Below, in pieces: positions 12,601-23,858 of a stretch of 64,000 bases of DNA. Source of the stretch: Cryptomeria japonica (Eukaryota > Streptophyta > Pinopsida > Cupressales > Cupressaceae); contig NC_081406.1 of assembly GCF_030272615.1 (NCBI RefSeq), positions 188,652,391 to 188,716,390 on the forward strand. Reading direction: 5' to 3'. The position numbers and the translations under genes are program-made. Below the pieces are notes generated by a model that had not been told where the DNA came from, searched no databases, and saw only the letters and a list, made by a program, of their open reading frames with translations. The number at the start of each line of letters is the position of its first letter. Position 1 is the stretch's first letter.

Positions 12601-14759
12601 AGAGATGACTATCCAAAAATAACAAGAAAATGATATTGGTGAGTGACATTATGTTGTCACAATCACCAAATATAAGGAGAAATATTCTACTTACATATTC
12701 AATACCATTTTAGCAATCAAAAGCTACAATAGGACAGTCATTGTTACTGTCAATAGAGGCAAGGTTTCTCTATCATAGTGCTAAAAGAAAGTGGATTCAA
12801 AACCCTACCTAAGGATTAAGGTGAAGATCATCACAATGACTTTAATGAACATAGGTATCAAAGGACAGTCATAGTGATTACTTTGAGGCATCAATGAAAG
12901 ACAAACTCAATCTCCAAGGCTATAACAATGATTATTAGAGCAGTCCTGAATGCAGTCACAATAAGTACACAATCTTCACCAGGGTAGCAACAAACAACAT
13001 ATCTCAGTCAAAAGCATGATAAGGAGAAATGACCAATAACTGTGAGCACATGGTATTTAGTAAAGTCCAAGATATTTGTAGAGATGGAGGCCTCTTATAG
13101 TTCAAGACAATTCATAGATATATGAGCCTAAAATGAACTATTATTGTGCCAACTTACATTCAAAGATGTATACTTTTTATCATGTTTCAAAAAATCAGTC
13201 ATGTTTTATAAAGGATGGGATATAGAAAAATACGCATAGATTGAGGAATGAATTCATTACATAGGAGGTAATGAAGTTCTGATTTTATAGTGAAGAATAA
13301 AAAAAATTACAATCCCAGTAGAAAATGTAGGCCTACAATGCCTAAAAGAGAGTGATCAGACATCTTATATTTATTAGAGGTCTACGCTTAGAAGAAGTTT
13401 GAGCTTTGTCATTAACTCTTTAATACATACATATATGAGCAATTGACAACAATTGATTCAAGGAGATAGTCCAAAAGCCTAGAATGGTGGGATTCCATTC
13501 ATGTATTAGTTAAGGCCTTAAAAAGAGGATTTTGGGAGCAAGAGAGGTAGTTATACATTAGTTTTGACATCTCAAGGGTCATACATTAGTTGAGAAGGGC
13601 TTTCCAATAGCTCAACTTCACTTTCCAACAGTTCCTCCTCCCTTTCTGCATGGTTTTAGATCAAATTCGATCCCTAACAAACATATCATGCAAGATGGAG
13701 ATAGAATCAAGAAAGAAGACTTTCAAATCAACTTAATTTTGAAGATGAGAAGGTGCAATTCAAGCTCAGTGGTACCTATTAGTTGTAATGTAGCTCCTTT
13801 CTCTATTTATCTCCTTCTTTCTTTATTCTTTCTAGTTCCTTTTCTCTCTGCCTTTGCATTCAATAGGGCATGAAGTATTGTAGCTCATTAGAAACATTTT
13901 TATCTTGTAACAATAATTCCTTTCAATTTTAATAAAGAGTAGCAGGTATTTTTCAATATTTTCTTATTTTTGTGTTGTAATTGAATGATTGGATGAATTT
14001 ACTGTGTTATTATTAAATCCTTTTTTTATGTCTCATTCAAACAATGGTGAAACAAGGAAATTCATATTCAATTCAGGTCATATACTGTGATAGGGAATCC
14101 TAATGCATTGAGGTTGTGAAAATTGGCATTTTCCTTCATACAAGCATTAGATCTAATCTTTTCTGAGAAATATTTATGGATTGCATGTCCTTAATTGAGC
14201 TTTGAATTTAAAACTCTCTTTGTTCAAATCTGGTTGTGAGTTAGTGCGGTTGATTAGGCTTCTCAAATATTTGGTGCATCACCTCTTAGGATAGGTTCCA
14301 ATTCAAAATTTCTTTCTATCCTTTTTCCCATCAAGAAATTCCTTTGTGGGAGATTCATCAAAGAGAACCAACTCACTTTGGAGGTTGATTTCCATTATAG
14401 GCAATCCATGGGCCTAAAAATCATCCCATGTTTCACAAGATTTCTGAGCTTTCAACTTGAGCATCACAGGTACAATCTTGGTGACAACAGTTTAGCATTG
14501 GCAAATTGTCTTTCTCTTTCTCTTTATCTCTCCCAACAAGAATATATAGATGAAATATAACATTTAAGTATATGTCACATTTCAATATGTATTTTTCCTT
14601 TTTTATACATTAATTTTAATTTCATTTATATATTGGTAGGATGTTTCAAAGTGGTTTTAGATCTCTAGGAGATATAATACAGATTCTAGGTTTTAGAAGA
14701 TCATTTAAATTTTACACAGTCAAATTTCAATAATCAAAATATTCCTATCAACATTCTCT
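9601..14759. other. Long gene-free stretch, decayed repeat DNA
   Basis: I found no ORF with recognisable protein motifs. From 9601 to 9745 the word CACCAAAT recurs about five times with GTGAGC. From about 10100 to 13300 the plus strand is A- and purine-rich, with frequent short words such as CAGTCAT and ATCAAAG and stops in all frames; it looks like very old non-coding element DNA. Around 13925 there is an AATAAA word, followed by AT-rich sequence. A TGGTGACAACAG word at 14479-14490 could be the remnant of an element boundary, but nothing confirms it. Confidence 0.4.
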
Positions 14760-15338
14760 CACTCTTTGTATGCCATTATCTTTATCTCCCCCAAAATATA
14801 AACCTATATATATATATATCTCTATCACACTTCCTCTATCCCATTTCTTCCTCTCTCTATCTCACTCGCTCCTCTCTCCCACAAGGCCTAACACTACCTC
14901 TCTTTACTACCCTTCACTATATACTATATGTTTCCTATCTTTCTTTACACACCTCCCCCTCACTCCCTCACTACCTTATTTCTCTAGGTTTCTCCCACCT
15001 TCTCTCCCTTTCTAGATCACCTTCCCTCCTTACCCCATCTCTATCCCTTCCTCGCTCTTTCTTCTTCTCTATCCTTCTCTTATTGTTTCTATCCCCTCTC
15101 TCTCTCTCCATTCTCTTGATCACTACCTCTCCCTCCCACCCTCTGTCTCTCCCCATCCATAGGTCTCTCCTTCCCTCTATCTTTACTTCTCTACCTCTCC
15201 CTCCCTATCTCATTACCCACCTCTCCCCTCCTCTATCTCTCTCACCTCTATCTTTCCCCTAGGTCTCTCACCCTTCTCTCCCCTCTCTGGTTTTAACTCC
15301 CTCTCCCTATCTCCTCATCCCTCTTTCTCTCTTTGTGA

Positions 15339-15391
<53 letters not shown>

Positions 15392-15720
15392 GTTCTCTCC
15401 TACCCTCTCTCCTTCTTTACCTTGTCTTCCCTCCTTACCCCCATATCTATACCTACCTTCCTATCTCTTCCCTCTCCCTCTCCCTCTCTCTCTTCCCATC
15501 CTTATGTTCCTCTCTCCTTCCATATATACCTCTCTCTTCCCTCTCCCTCTCCCTTTCTCTATCCCCATCCCTATGTCTCTCCCTCCCTTCATCTATACCT
15601 CTCTCTACCTCTCCCTCCCTATCTCATTACCTAGCTCTCTCCCCCTTTATCTCTCTTACCTTTATCTATCTCCAAGGTCTCTCAGCCCTCTATCCTTAAG
15701 CTCTAGGTCTCTCACCTCTA
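14760..15720. repeat. Polypyrimidine tract (left arm), CT-rich
   Basis: Nearly a kilobase of the plus strand is C/T, built from words like CTCTCCCTATCT and CCTAGGTCTCTCACC. Partly repeated units are seen at about 15170-15290 and 15590-15690. The apparent Ser/Leu/Pro ORFs across it are low-complexity translations. Such tracts can form triplex DNA; no function is shown here. Confidence 0.75.
15342..15390 (+). repeat. (TC)n microsatellite
   Basis: About 24 uninterrupted TC dinucleotides lie within the polypyrimidine arm. Confidence 0.95.
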
Positions 15721-16400
15721 GATAGAGAGAGCCCAAGTGATAGAGAGGGAGGGAGGGAAAGAGAGTGAAAGAGAGAGAGAGAGAGAGACCAAGTGAAAGA
15801 GGGAGGAAGGGAGTGGTTGAGAGAGAGAATTATAATGAGGGAGGTGGGGAGCAGTAGACAAAGAGTGAATGAGAGATCTAGAGAGGGTAGAGGTAGAGAG
15901 GTGGAGAGAAAGAAGTTCACAAAGAGAGAAAGAGGGGTAATGAGGAAAGGAGAAACATGGAAAGGGAGGGAAAAAACTAGAAAGGGGAGAGATAGAGGTG
16001 AGAGACCTAGGGGGAGAGATAGAGGTTAGAGACTTGGAGCCTAAGGAGAGAGTGGTGAGAGACATAGGGGGAGAGATAGATGTAAGACATAGAGGGGGAG
16101 AGAGAGGTGGGTAATGAGATATGGAGGGAGTGGTAGTGAGGTAAAGAGAGAGGGAAGGAGGGATTAATAGACCTATATATGGGGAGAGACGGGTGAGAGA
16201 GAGAAGAGAGTGAGAAAAAATAAGAGAGAGTGGGGGAAAAGGATAGATATGGAAGGAAGAAAGTGGAGATAAAGAGGGAGAGAGGAAGACAGGGAGTAAG
16301 ATACCTAGAGAGGGGATAGAGAGGTGATATATAGAATAAAGAGAGAGGAAGAGAGAGATAAAGGGAAGTATCAATAAACTCAATACCCTCAATACTGCGT
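15721..16400. repeat. Polypurine tract (right arm), inverted relative to left arm
   Basis: At about 15720 the plus strand switches abruptly from pyrimidine-rich to purine-rich. The right arm contains reverse complements of left-arm words: the 18 bases at 15208-15225 (TCTCATTACCCACCTCTC) recur inverted at 16102-16119, and CCTAGGTCTCTC recurs inverted near 16000-16011. The arms are therefore diverged inverted repeats as well as opposite in composition. Confidence 0.7.
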
Positions 16401-16480
16401 TCCCTATACCCTATACCATCAATATTGTAATCTTAAACCCTATACCCTATATCCTACATCCTATTCCCTAAACTCTATAT
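16385..16480 (+). repeat. Short run of CCCTATA/CCCTAAA-like words
   Basis: ACCCTATA-type words recur (about 16410-16450), with one ATTCCCTAAACTC at 16461-16473. This resembles a very degenerate plant telomere word (CCCTAAA) but has only one near-exact unit. Purine-rich DNA continues on its right to 16632. Confidence 0.35.
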
Positions 16481-16632
16481 GAAGGAGGGAGATGTGATGA
16501 CCAAGAACGAAGAGGGATAGACAAAATGAGAGGAAGAAGACAAAGAGATAATGGGATAAGGAGGGAGGGAGGGTGAGGTAGAAAATGTGTTATTGAGAGG
16601 CCTAGATAGGAGAGGGGTGAGGGAGAGAGAAG

Positions 16633-18141
16633 TGTTGAACACTATCAGATGCTGAGAGGGGGGGTAAATCAACATATACTAAAACTTGAACATGTTAAAA
16701 TATTTATTCCACATCAACCATTCATCACATATGCATGAGAGTAAATAAATGATATAATAATTGCATCCACATAAGAACACCAAAATTTTTACATGGAAAA
16801 CCCAAATTAGGAAAAACCACAATAGAATCAAACTCACAATGTATAATGCATTGACAATAGTTTAGGCCATAGGCCAAGGAGCTCATTTCTTTGGACTTGT
16901 AGGTTAAGGTGCACAAACTTAGGGAAAGATATAAAAAAGAGATTGCACAACTGAAGATCACTTCTTCGGGGAAAGATAAAAAACATATGTCCTGATACAA
17001 TGAGAATAATAAATTGAACTACAAAGGGGAATAACATATACCAACATGCAGATAAAAGTTCATATCTTAATACTCATTTGATACATCTTTAATCTCTACT
17101 CTGCAACATATTTGAACCTCTATATCACATCAAAATTGCATCACATTTTCATCCTACTTCACTTCATATCTTATACATTTTCTTATCACCTTTTGTGTAT
17201 CTAATCTCACAAAAATAGCTCAATTGAACTATCTTTATATATCCATCAGATCATCATTAATCTCAATTAGGTCAGCTTGAGGATGTATCATGTATATTCA
17301 TCATCAACCCAAAATATTGCATGCCAAAGGAAAAGAAGATGTGTGAATATACACACCAAGTTAGCACACCTTCCAATTGTCCTCATAAAGGTTTTACACA
17401 CAATCACACATAAGCTGATTCTTATCAATTTGCTTTACCAAAAATATTTTAATCCAGATCCAAAAAAAAAATGTGATCCACCACAAAAGAAGCATGGCAT
17501 GCTAGGAACAATATACAATTATCCAGAACAACCTCAAAGCAATTGTAAGATGAGGAATGCAACACAAACTCCTAAAACTACACGAACACTGATCACAGAC
17601 ATAAATCATTCTCCTAAACAACCATCCATCCAATTGAGAAATTGAGAGATAAGTCTAAAATTGTCATTTTACTTCAATCTACATATCCATCTAATATATA
17701 TTTGTTACACACATACATTTCTAAACAAAGATACTGTTCACTAGAACAGTATTAGTTTTCAGACAAAACAAAAAATATTAATCTTCCAAAAACACAACAT
17801 ATCATCAACATTAACCATCCAAAAATATTATAGATAGTTAAGATACCATATCCACCTATTTATAGAAATACCACATCATTATGCACAAGACTTTGCATAC
17901 AAATTTGCATTATATTGCTAACTGGTAGGCATTTAGACCAACAAATTGACATAACCAATATCAAGAACTTAACTAGAATATACTATTTGACTATATACTT
18001 CAGCATCACATCACCAAACCAAACCAAAAACCAGACCAATAATAAAACCTTTAATAAGTCAACCAAATCAAGTAGGTTTGATATCTCAAATAACAATAAT
18101 AGATTTGACATCAATGACAATAAAGACTCATATGTGCAGCA
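16633..18141 (-). repeat. Element X 3' LTR
   Basis: The plus strand starts TGTTGAACAC, followed by a GAGAGGGGGGG run and AATCA, as in the copia B LTRs at 51171 and 56776. It ends GTGCAGCA just before a reversed polypurine tract. Within it, CATGGAAAACCCAAATTAGG (16792-16811) matches the CACGTGG/GGGGAAAAACC block of the SIRE-like LTRs. Internal sequence lies on the right, so the element is on the minus strand and this is its 3' LTR. The 5' LTR is not found in the window. Confidence 0.65.
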
Positions 18142-18158
18142 ATTTCCCCCTTTGTCAT
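18142..18158 (-). other. Element X polypurine tract
   Basis: The plus strand reads ATTTCCCCCTTTGTCAT, whose complement is ATGACAAAGGGGGAAAT, directly next to the LTR edge at 18141. A second, weaker tract (CTCCCCCT) lies near 18276. Confidence 0.65.
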
Positions 18159-18349
18159 TGATAGCAAAACAAAAATATTTCTCTGCATATTCCTCATATA
18201 TAGAATACTTCTCCGCCTTTGACATCAAAGACAAAGGGAAACTCTTCTTGCCAAAACAAACTAATCATAACTATAACTCCCCCTATCAAAAATCTTTAAA
18301 AATAAAAAAGAACAAACAGAGTGAAAGTACCTTCATATAATTATTTGAC

Positions 18350-19078
18350 TAGCAGATGTCCAAAGGAACTGTTATACATTAATAGGCCAAATATCCTTGA
18401 ATTGTTTCTTCAGCCCCACAAGAGAAGAGTTTCATGAATGAATAGTGGTAGAAAGAATTTTAATCTGACACTCATATTCAGTACACAAATTTATTGTAAT
18501 ATCAAAGATATCAACATTTATCACACTTTATTCTACCTTTTCAACATCTGATAATAACCCGATGAATGAAGACATTTGCAATTCTATTGTATCCTTAAGA
18601 CCACAGAACAATATCATATACTCATCTCTTTGTCTCTATTTTAGGGATAACTAAGAGTGAAGCTCTCAAACCTTGGATCCTATAGCACCATTACCTTCTT
18701 TGAAGATATCGAACGAGTGAGCCAACTTGGTAAGCTAAGAGTCAATGGAGTCTATTTCATCCTCAAATTTATTTGTAAGAGCACGACATCTCAAGCAATA
18801 TCAATATAACCGTGCAACATTATCGATCATTTTATTGAAACCAACCAAATTAATTTTAAGATTTTTATGTGCCCTTAGACACTTCTCTGTCATGTTGTCT
18901 GCCAAGTTCATCTTTGTACATGGTTCATTTGGATCACTACTATCATTTCCAACTGAATCCATACACTTAATCAACACTTCTATAAGTAAGTCAAAAACAT
19001 TACTAGGAACAAGATTGTTTTTTAGTAGATATGTCAGAAATGCTTGTTTAATAATCTCTTGAGAATACATAGGAATAA
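18350..19078 (-). pseudogene. Element X ORF, C-terminal part (coiled-coil-like)
   Basis: The clearest frame is 18801-19070 on the minus strand and it can be followed to about 18400 past several stops, including TAA and TAG where CAA, CAG or CGA would fit. The product is Leu/Ile/Lys/Asp-rich with a spacing that suggests coiled coil. It continues the ORF on the far side of the T1 insertion: once T1 (19079-31827) and one copy of the AATAA duplication are removed, the reading runs from 31833 into 19073. It lies just before the polypurine tract of X. No known domain is recognised and no polymerase sequence of X is in the window. Confidence 0.5.
19074..19078. other. T1 target-site duplication, left copy
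   Basis: AATAA immediately before the left LTR; the same five bases follow the right LTR at 31828-31832. Confidence 0.9.
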
Positions 19079-20752
19079 TGTGTGGGGGAAAAAGTGAGAC
19101 TAGGTTATCATGCCCTAATCCTACCTCTTGTCACACATTACGGAATATGAAAGAGCCTAGAGGTATCGCACAATTGGCTACTTCTTTTTGTGAAAGAGAG
19201 AGCCACGGGCTACCTATTAGGGTTTCTATTCCTTTGTTGTAATTGAAAGGTAAGATTATGCAAGTCCAATTCCTAACCCTAAAATGCAAGTTTGAACTAA
19301 CAACAAGATTGCAGAATTGAACCTAGACAATGGAAAGCTGTAAACACAAGGATAAAACAAGAATGCAAATGCGTACCCGGAGTCAAAATCGGACTGAAAA
19401 TGTTTGGGACGGGGGCGCAGGCGCCACTGTCCTGATTCTACACCTGAAACTGCACTGGAAACTGCTGTTTTGCACTCTGGAACACTGTCGGAAACTGTCG
19501 AAAATGCTGTCTATCCGGAGGACCAGGGTGCCCAGCACCTCTGTCCCAGGGACCAGGGCACCCAGCGCCCCTGTCCTGGCAGGACCAGGGTGCCCAGCGC
19601 CCCTATCCCAGTCTTTTTCTCTGCAATTTGATGCAGAGTGCTGTCTCGACCTGTTCTCTCCGGATCTGTATCCTGCGGCATCGTCCGAGTCCCGAAACCT
19701 GCACTTATATCTGAGAAAGGGTGTATGGGCGGCTATATAGGGTTTTGCCTTAGTCAAACCCCCGCTTCGGTGATTTCCACCTCCACGAATAGCCAAGTTG
19801 TTTTGTAAAATGTATTGTGTGTGCAGACCTAGTGTGTGTGCAAGGTCCTAAAATGCAAGAAAGCAAACTAGAGCAACCTAGAAAGTAAACCCTAATTGCT
19901 TGTAAATGATAATGTAAATTCTCTAAATCAAGATGCAAAGTGATCTAAAGCATGAATAAATGAGATATTGAAGCTTATGCAAAGACATGAAAACAACATG
20001 AAATCATACCCAACCCTCAAGGGAGAGGTACAAGCCAATCTTCAGTCGGTAATCTCCTATTGTTCTTCAATGTCTTCCAAGCCCTAAATGAATGAATGGA
20101 ATTGATAAATGCTTGATAGAGGGATGTTGTAAGATGTTGAAGTCTTCAAAGATCTGCTCTTTTGCTGCATATGAGGTTTCTGGAAACAAAAATATGATGC
20201 TTTCAAATGAAGAAAGAGAGCTCTTATGTATGAAACCCTAGGTCACAATTTCGTCTTTTGGCCGACCTAGAGATTGAATCTCTCGCCAATTTCTTGGGGT
20301 TAAGCTTTATTTTATGATTGGATCGCGCTCCTAAAATTTCGGGAAAAATGTCCGGGATCGTGTGCACTCCGGGCGCCACAGTCCCGACAACTTTTCACCA
20401 AATTTTCAGAGCCGTCAGATATGATGATTTTAGAGAGAATCCTGAAGTTACAGGTGATTTCGAGATGTTTTGACCCCCGAAATCAAGCCCCCAAGTTCGA
20501 AATAGGACTTAATTAGGGTTATTGATTAGATGATGTATTGGAGGAATAAAATGAAAAGGGGCACACTTTAACGAAAGGGCCCAACTTTATGATGTGAAGG
20601 ATGATGAAATAGGACCTTTAGACCTAATTAATTTGATTAATTAAGTGCTAAAGGAGCAATGCAATGCAAAATGTAAAATGCACTTAGGCGGGTGCTAAAC
20701 TAGGTGTGAAATTGTACCACCCTAGCAAGTGCGTACAATTTATGACGTTACA
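19079..20752 (-). repeat. T1 3' LTR
   Basis: Nearly identical to 30156-31827. It holds a GC-rich minisatellite at about 19522-19612, a candidate TATA word (CTATATAG, 19733-19740) on the sense strand, and many CG sites changed relative to the partner, for example GTGAGACT here against GCGAGACT. The 136-codon plus-strand ORFs seen in both LTRs are translations of LTR sequence and not genes. Confidence 0.92.
19522..19612. repeat. GC-rich minisatellite inside T1 LTR (left copy)
   Basis: Three units of about 27-30 bases, each starting GGACCAGGG and containing CCCAGCGCCCCTGTCC-like sequence. The matching array in the right LTR is at 30594-30688 and is less mutated (GGGCGCCC where this copy often has GGGTGCCC). 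Confidence 0.85.
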
Positions 20753-21334
20753 TTTAGCCCCCACTTTAGCGGTCATATGAGTAGTACGTGCATATGCAAG
20801 CTAAAGTACAGAAAAGTAAACATCATTTGAAAAAGGATATATCCATAAGTTGTCGGACGAAGCCCCCAGCGGTATCTGCAGTACATAGTTAGGAACTGCA
20901 CCCTACAAAACACACGTTAGATCACAAAATCACCTAATGCTTACTAAAGAAAGTGATGAAATTTGTGAGTAGCTATATGCCCCCCCTGTTTCGACTTTCT
21001 TATCAGGGAGGTGAAATAGGGTAGCATGTTTACTTACAACAAATTGTGTAAGAGAGTATTTGATGAGGGATGTTCACTGAAAAGACTTCATCAGAGCACT
21101 TTTTGGAACATTCCAAGAGTAGGGGAGTGAAAATACGATTCCTACGCAACAAATGGTTCGAAAATCGCATCTCCCAAACTCAAGTTATGATGAAATGAGT
21201 GAAAGAGGAAAATTAGGGTTTGAAAGGTAAAGATAAAGAAATGAAAGTATATACCTTGAAAGAGACATTTGCATTTGTCACTTTGTTGTTTTCTGAATAC
21301 TGTTCATTGCAGCGGAGCCCACATAGCCATCATC
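20753..21334. other. T1 polypurine tract and leader of the PMD gene
   Basis: TTTAGCCCCCACTTTAGCGG next to the LTR edge is the reversed polypurine tract (sense AAAGTGGGGGCTAAA). A second reversed G-run, GCCCCCCCTG, lies near 20983. On the plus strand a pyrimidine-rich TTCATTGCAG at 21303-21312 looks like a splice acceptor just before the PMD start, so an upstream non-coding exon may exist. No clear promoter can be named. Confidence 0.5.
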
Positions 21335-21415
21335 ATGCCTTCACGACGACTGGAGCATCCCATGAGGGTTGAGATCCTGCACCAGGTCGTGATTGACGAT
21401 GAGCCACTGGACGAG

Positions 21416-21729
21416 GTGAGTTGATTGAACATTTGACTTTTGATTTTCCACATTTTGACTTTTCTGTGATCGTTTGCGGGCCCTGAAGGCTGACCCGGGC
21501 CCCACCCAGGGTGCCATGGTCCTTGTGGGGCGCCCTGGTCCCCTCAGGGCGCCATGGTCCCTGACAAGGCGCCATGGTCCCAACCAGGGCGCCATGGTCC
21601 CAACCAGGGCGCCATGGTCCCTGACAGGGCGCCATGGTCCCAATCAGGGCTTGGCATACGATGTTCGACAGTTTGCATGAGCGATTTTGATGATCGAGTA
21701 CTGATTACAGTTATGTTTTTGTGTTGCAG
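21416..21729 (+). other. Intron 1 of the PMD gene
   Basis: A 314-base GT...AG intron with donor GTGAGTTGATTG and acceptor TTTTTGTGTTGCAG. The spliced exons join in frame and the intron contains the GC-rich minisatellite below. Read unspliced, the frame breaks up. Confidence 0.7.
21490..21650 (+). repeat. GC-rich minisatellite inside PMD intron 1
   Basis: About seven to eight units of about 21 bases, core GGGCGCCATGGTCCC with linkers CTGACA or AACCA. The core contains the palindromes GGCGCC and CCATGG. One unit, GGGCGCCCTGGTCC at 21532-21545, is the exact reverse complement of the 14-base start of the LTR minisatellite unit (GGACCAGGGCGCCC) in the right LTR. The minus-strand 100-codon ORFs across it are artefacts of the repeat. 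Confidence 0.9.
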
Positions 21730-23370
21730 GGCCTTTCATACATGAGAGAGCATACAACAAGACATATTTTTCACAGTTTGCGAGATCAGATTCCACGGCT
21801 GACTCAGGCAGAGAGAGACACATTATCGATCATGGGATTATGGTATGTGATCCTCATGCCAGCCATTCAGTTCCATCCTGCAATGCTGATGGCATTGATG
21901 GAGCGATGGGATCCTGACACATGCACATTTCATCTTCCAGTAGGGGAGCTAACGGTTACACTCGAGGATGTGTACCATATACTTTGTCTTCCTATTAGAG
22001 GAGCGACTATTACATACGTGATCGATCGATCAACAGAGGATCATCAGAGGGAGCAGGTATATTACATAGGGAGAGTCATGCCGAGCGAGACGAGAGGTCG
22101 CATCATGGTCAGCTGGCTCTTACATCCTACAGGGGAGGTACCCCTTCTGAGACGCCTTATGATCGCCATCATAGCACTAGCTGTCTGCCCTAATGGGCGA
22201 GGCACGCACATGCATGGGGGTCTCACATGGTGCATCAGAGTGATGGAGAGACACAGGAGAGTGTATGCTTGGGGTCGGAGTATGCTTGCACATCTCTATC
22301 ACGACCTTGAGGAGTATGTATTTGGACAGGGTTGCAGTTTGATGACATGCACACTTCTGCAGGTATGGATTTTAGAGCACTTCACATGCACCAGGCCTAT
22401 TGGCTTTCCACTGAGTACGGCCAGCGAGCAACCTAGGGTGTTTGCTTATCCACTTACCAGCGAGTGGAGATTTGGAGATTTGTTATATTGGAGAGTGATT
22501 TTTGATCGACTGACAGCCGAGGTGACAGTGTGGAGACCTTACCTGCGGATGCACAGATGGGATGGGATGGAGAGACAGTTAGCATGCTTACAGAGGAACC
22601 GCCTACTGTAGGGATGATATTCACACATCATAGTCCCTTTCTACTTTGACCGAGTACGGAGGCAGTTCGGGCTAGAGTAGTGTGTTCCGGCCGATGTGCC
22701 CATCTATACTCGACATTCACGGGTCCTTCCCAGACCTAGAGCAGTAGCGAGATCGACGATAGATGACATCGAGACTACAGATATAGAGGGATCTGATCAA
22801 GATGTAGTCACTGATTATTCTGCAGATCCTGGAGCACAGCGCAGGTATGTCTCATGGTTTATGAGATCATATCCAGGTCCTATCTTTCCACCGGATCACC
22901 CAACAGGCCATCCAGGCCCATGGAGACATGGAGACCGAGATGAGGACCAGGGATCCAGGTCAGAGGAGCCAGAGGAGGGAGAGGGTCATGAGGAGGCTGG
23001 AGATCCTGATCCACCTACAGGCGATCAACCTAGCACCAAGGAGGAGGAGGACACAGATGAGGACGAGGAGGAGAGAACTGATGATGAGGAGAACGAGGAT
23101 GCAGATGAGGATGAGGATGCAGATGAGGCTAGAGATGATGAGGAGGAGTCAGATGCAGCTCCTCACCATTCAGGGGATGATACCATAGCTCTGGATCCTC
23201 CTCTTATTCCCCAACAGGGGGAACATGAGGCGATACGGAGACCTGTTCCTAGTACCATCCAGCCTACACCCATCGTGCATAGATTAGTCGAGCGAGGGGA
23301 GCCTAGTAGATCCCAATCACAGATGCTACCGTATCATGATCCCTACTGGCGTGAGGGAGACCCAGGTATA

Positions 23371-23456
23371 GTAGGTTTAAATTGATTATTAATGTTTTGA
23401 TGATATAGAATGGTACTAATACAAAAATCTATTCTACTGCCACAACTAATGTACAG
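23371..23456 (+). other. Intron 2 of the PMD gene
   Basis: An 86-base AT-rich intron with donor GTAGGTTTAAAT and acceptor ACTAATGTACAG, joining the acidic exon 2 end to the coiled-coil exon in phase 0. A donor at the nearby GGTATA would give another frame, so GTAGGT is preferred. Confidence 0.6.
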
Positions 23457-23858
23457 GAGTGACATTCCCTGATTCAGCAGGTAGTGACAGACATTTCCAC
23501 GATAGCACAGATCCCCAGTTCCTCATAGATTGCCTATAGGCCTCAAGGGAACGTGGGTCAGCATGAGGACTTGTTTTCCCCATTTCGAGTTCAGGTAGAC
23601 ATATGGAGGGAGAGAGAGAGAGTCCTATCAGAGGACCTTCAGCGGGCGCGGCGAGATCTAGCAGCAGCTCAGGCCGAGGCTACCACCTATCATGCGATCC
23701 TTATGGATAGGGATCGTAGGAGTTCCTCTCAGAGTCACTCACGGTCTGTATCGCGCTACACACCCATGGGTCCACCTTCACGGCCAGATCAGGAGGGAGC
23801 GTCCAGTCGACACTCTCCAGCCACTAGTCCTAGAATAGGAGATGATTTTATGATGTAG

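Larger units (their letters stand above)
21335..23858 (+). pseudogene. Three-exon plant mobile domain (PMD) gene carried antisense in T1
   Basis: Inferred exons: 21335-21415 (ATG start, donor GAG/GTGAG), 21730-23370 (acceptor TTGCAG, donor GTAGGT) and 23457-23858 (acceptor TGTACAG). All join in phase 0, giving 707 codons plus a stop. Exon 2 carries a PMD domain, recognised by the RWDPDTCTFHLPVGELTVTL motif (about residue 90) and the following Leu-rich helices, HGGLTW, and a DRVRRQFG motif near the end. A very acidic Asp/Glu stretch follows (about 22960-23160), then in exon 3 a predicted coiled coil (RERERVLSEDLQRARRDLAA) and a Ser/Arg-rich tail. PMD proteins occur both as host nuclear proteins (MAIN/MAIL1) and inside plant transposons; a role in T1 is not shown. 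Five in-frame stops (TAG 22609, TGA 22615, TAG 22678, TGA 23460, TAG 23526) all sit where CAG or CGA fits. This copy is therefore dead, yet otherwise open in frame. Confidence 0.8.

Noticed and set aside
14770-16392. Ser/Leu/Pro-rich and Arg/Glu-rich ORFs up to 224 codons
   Set aside because: They follow from the CT/GA simple sequence and have no domain or codon signal.
19330-19740. 136-codon plus-strand ORF, with a near-identical partner at 30405-30815
   Set aside because: Both are inside the T1 LTRs and encode the translation of the GC minisatellite and flanks; overlapping frames on both strands are equally open.
21333-21680. Overlapping 60-100 codon ORFs on both strands rich in Gly, Pro, Trp and Arg
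   Set aside because: They are translations of the 21-base intron minisatellite, which stays open in several frames because the unit length is a multiple of three.
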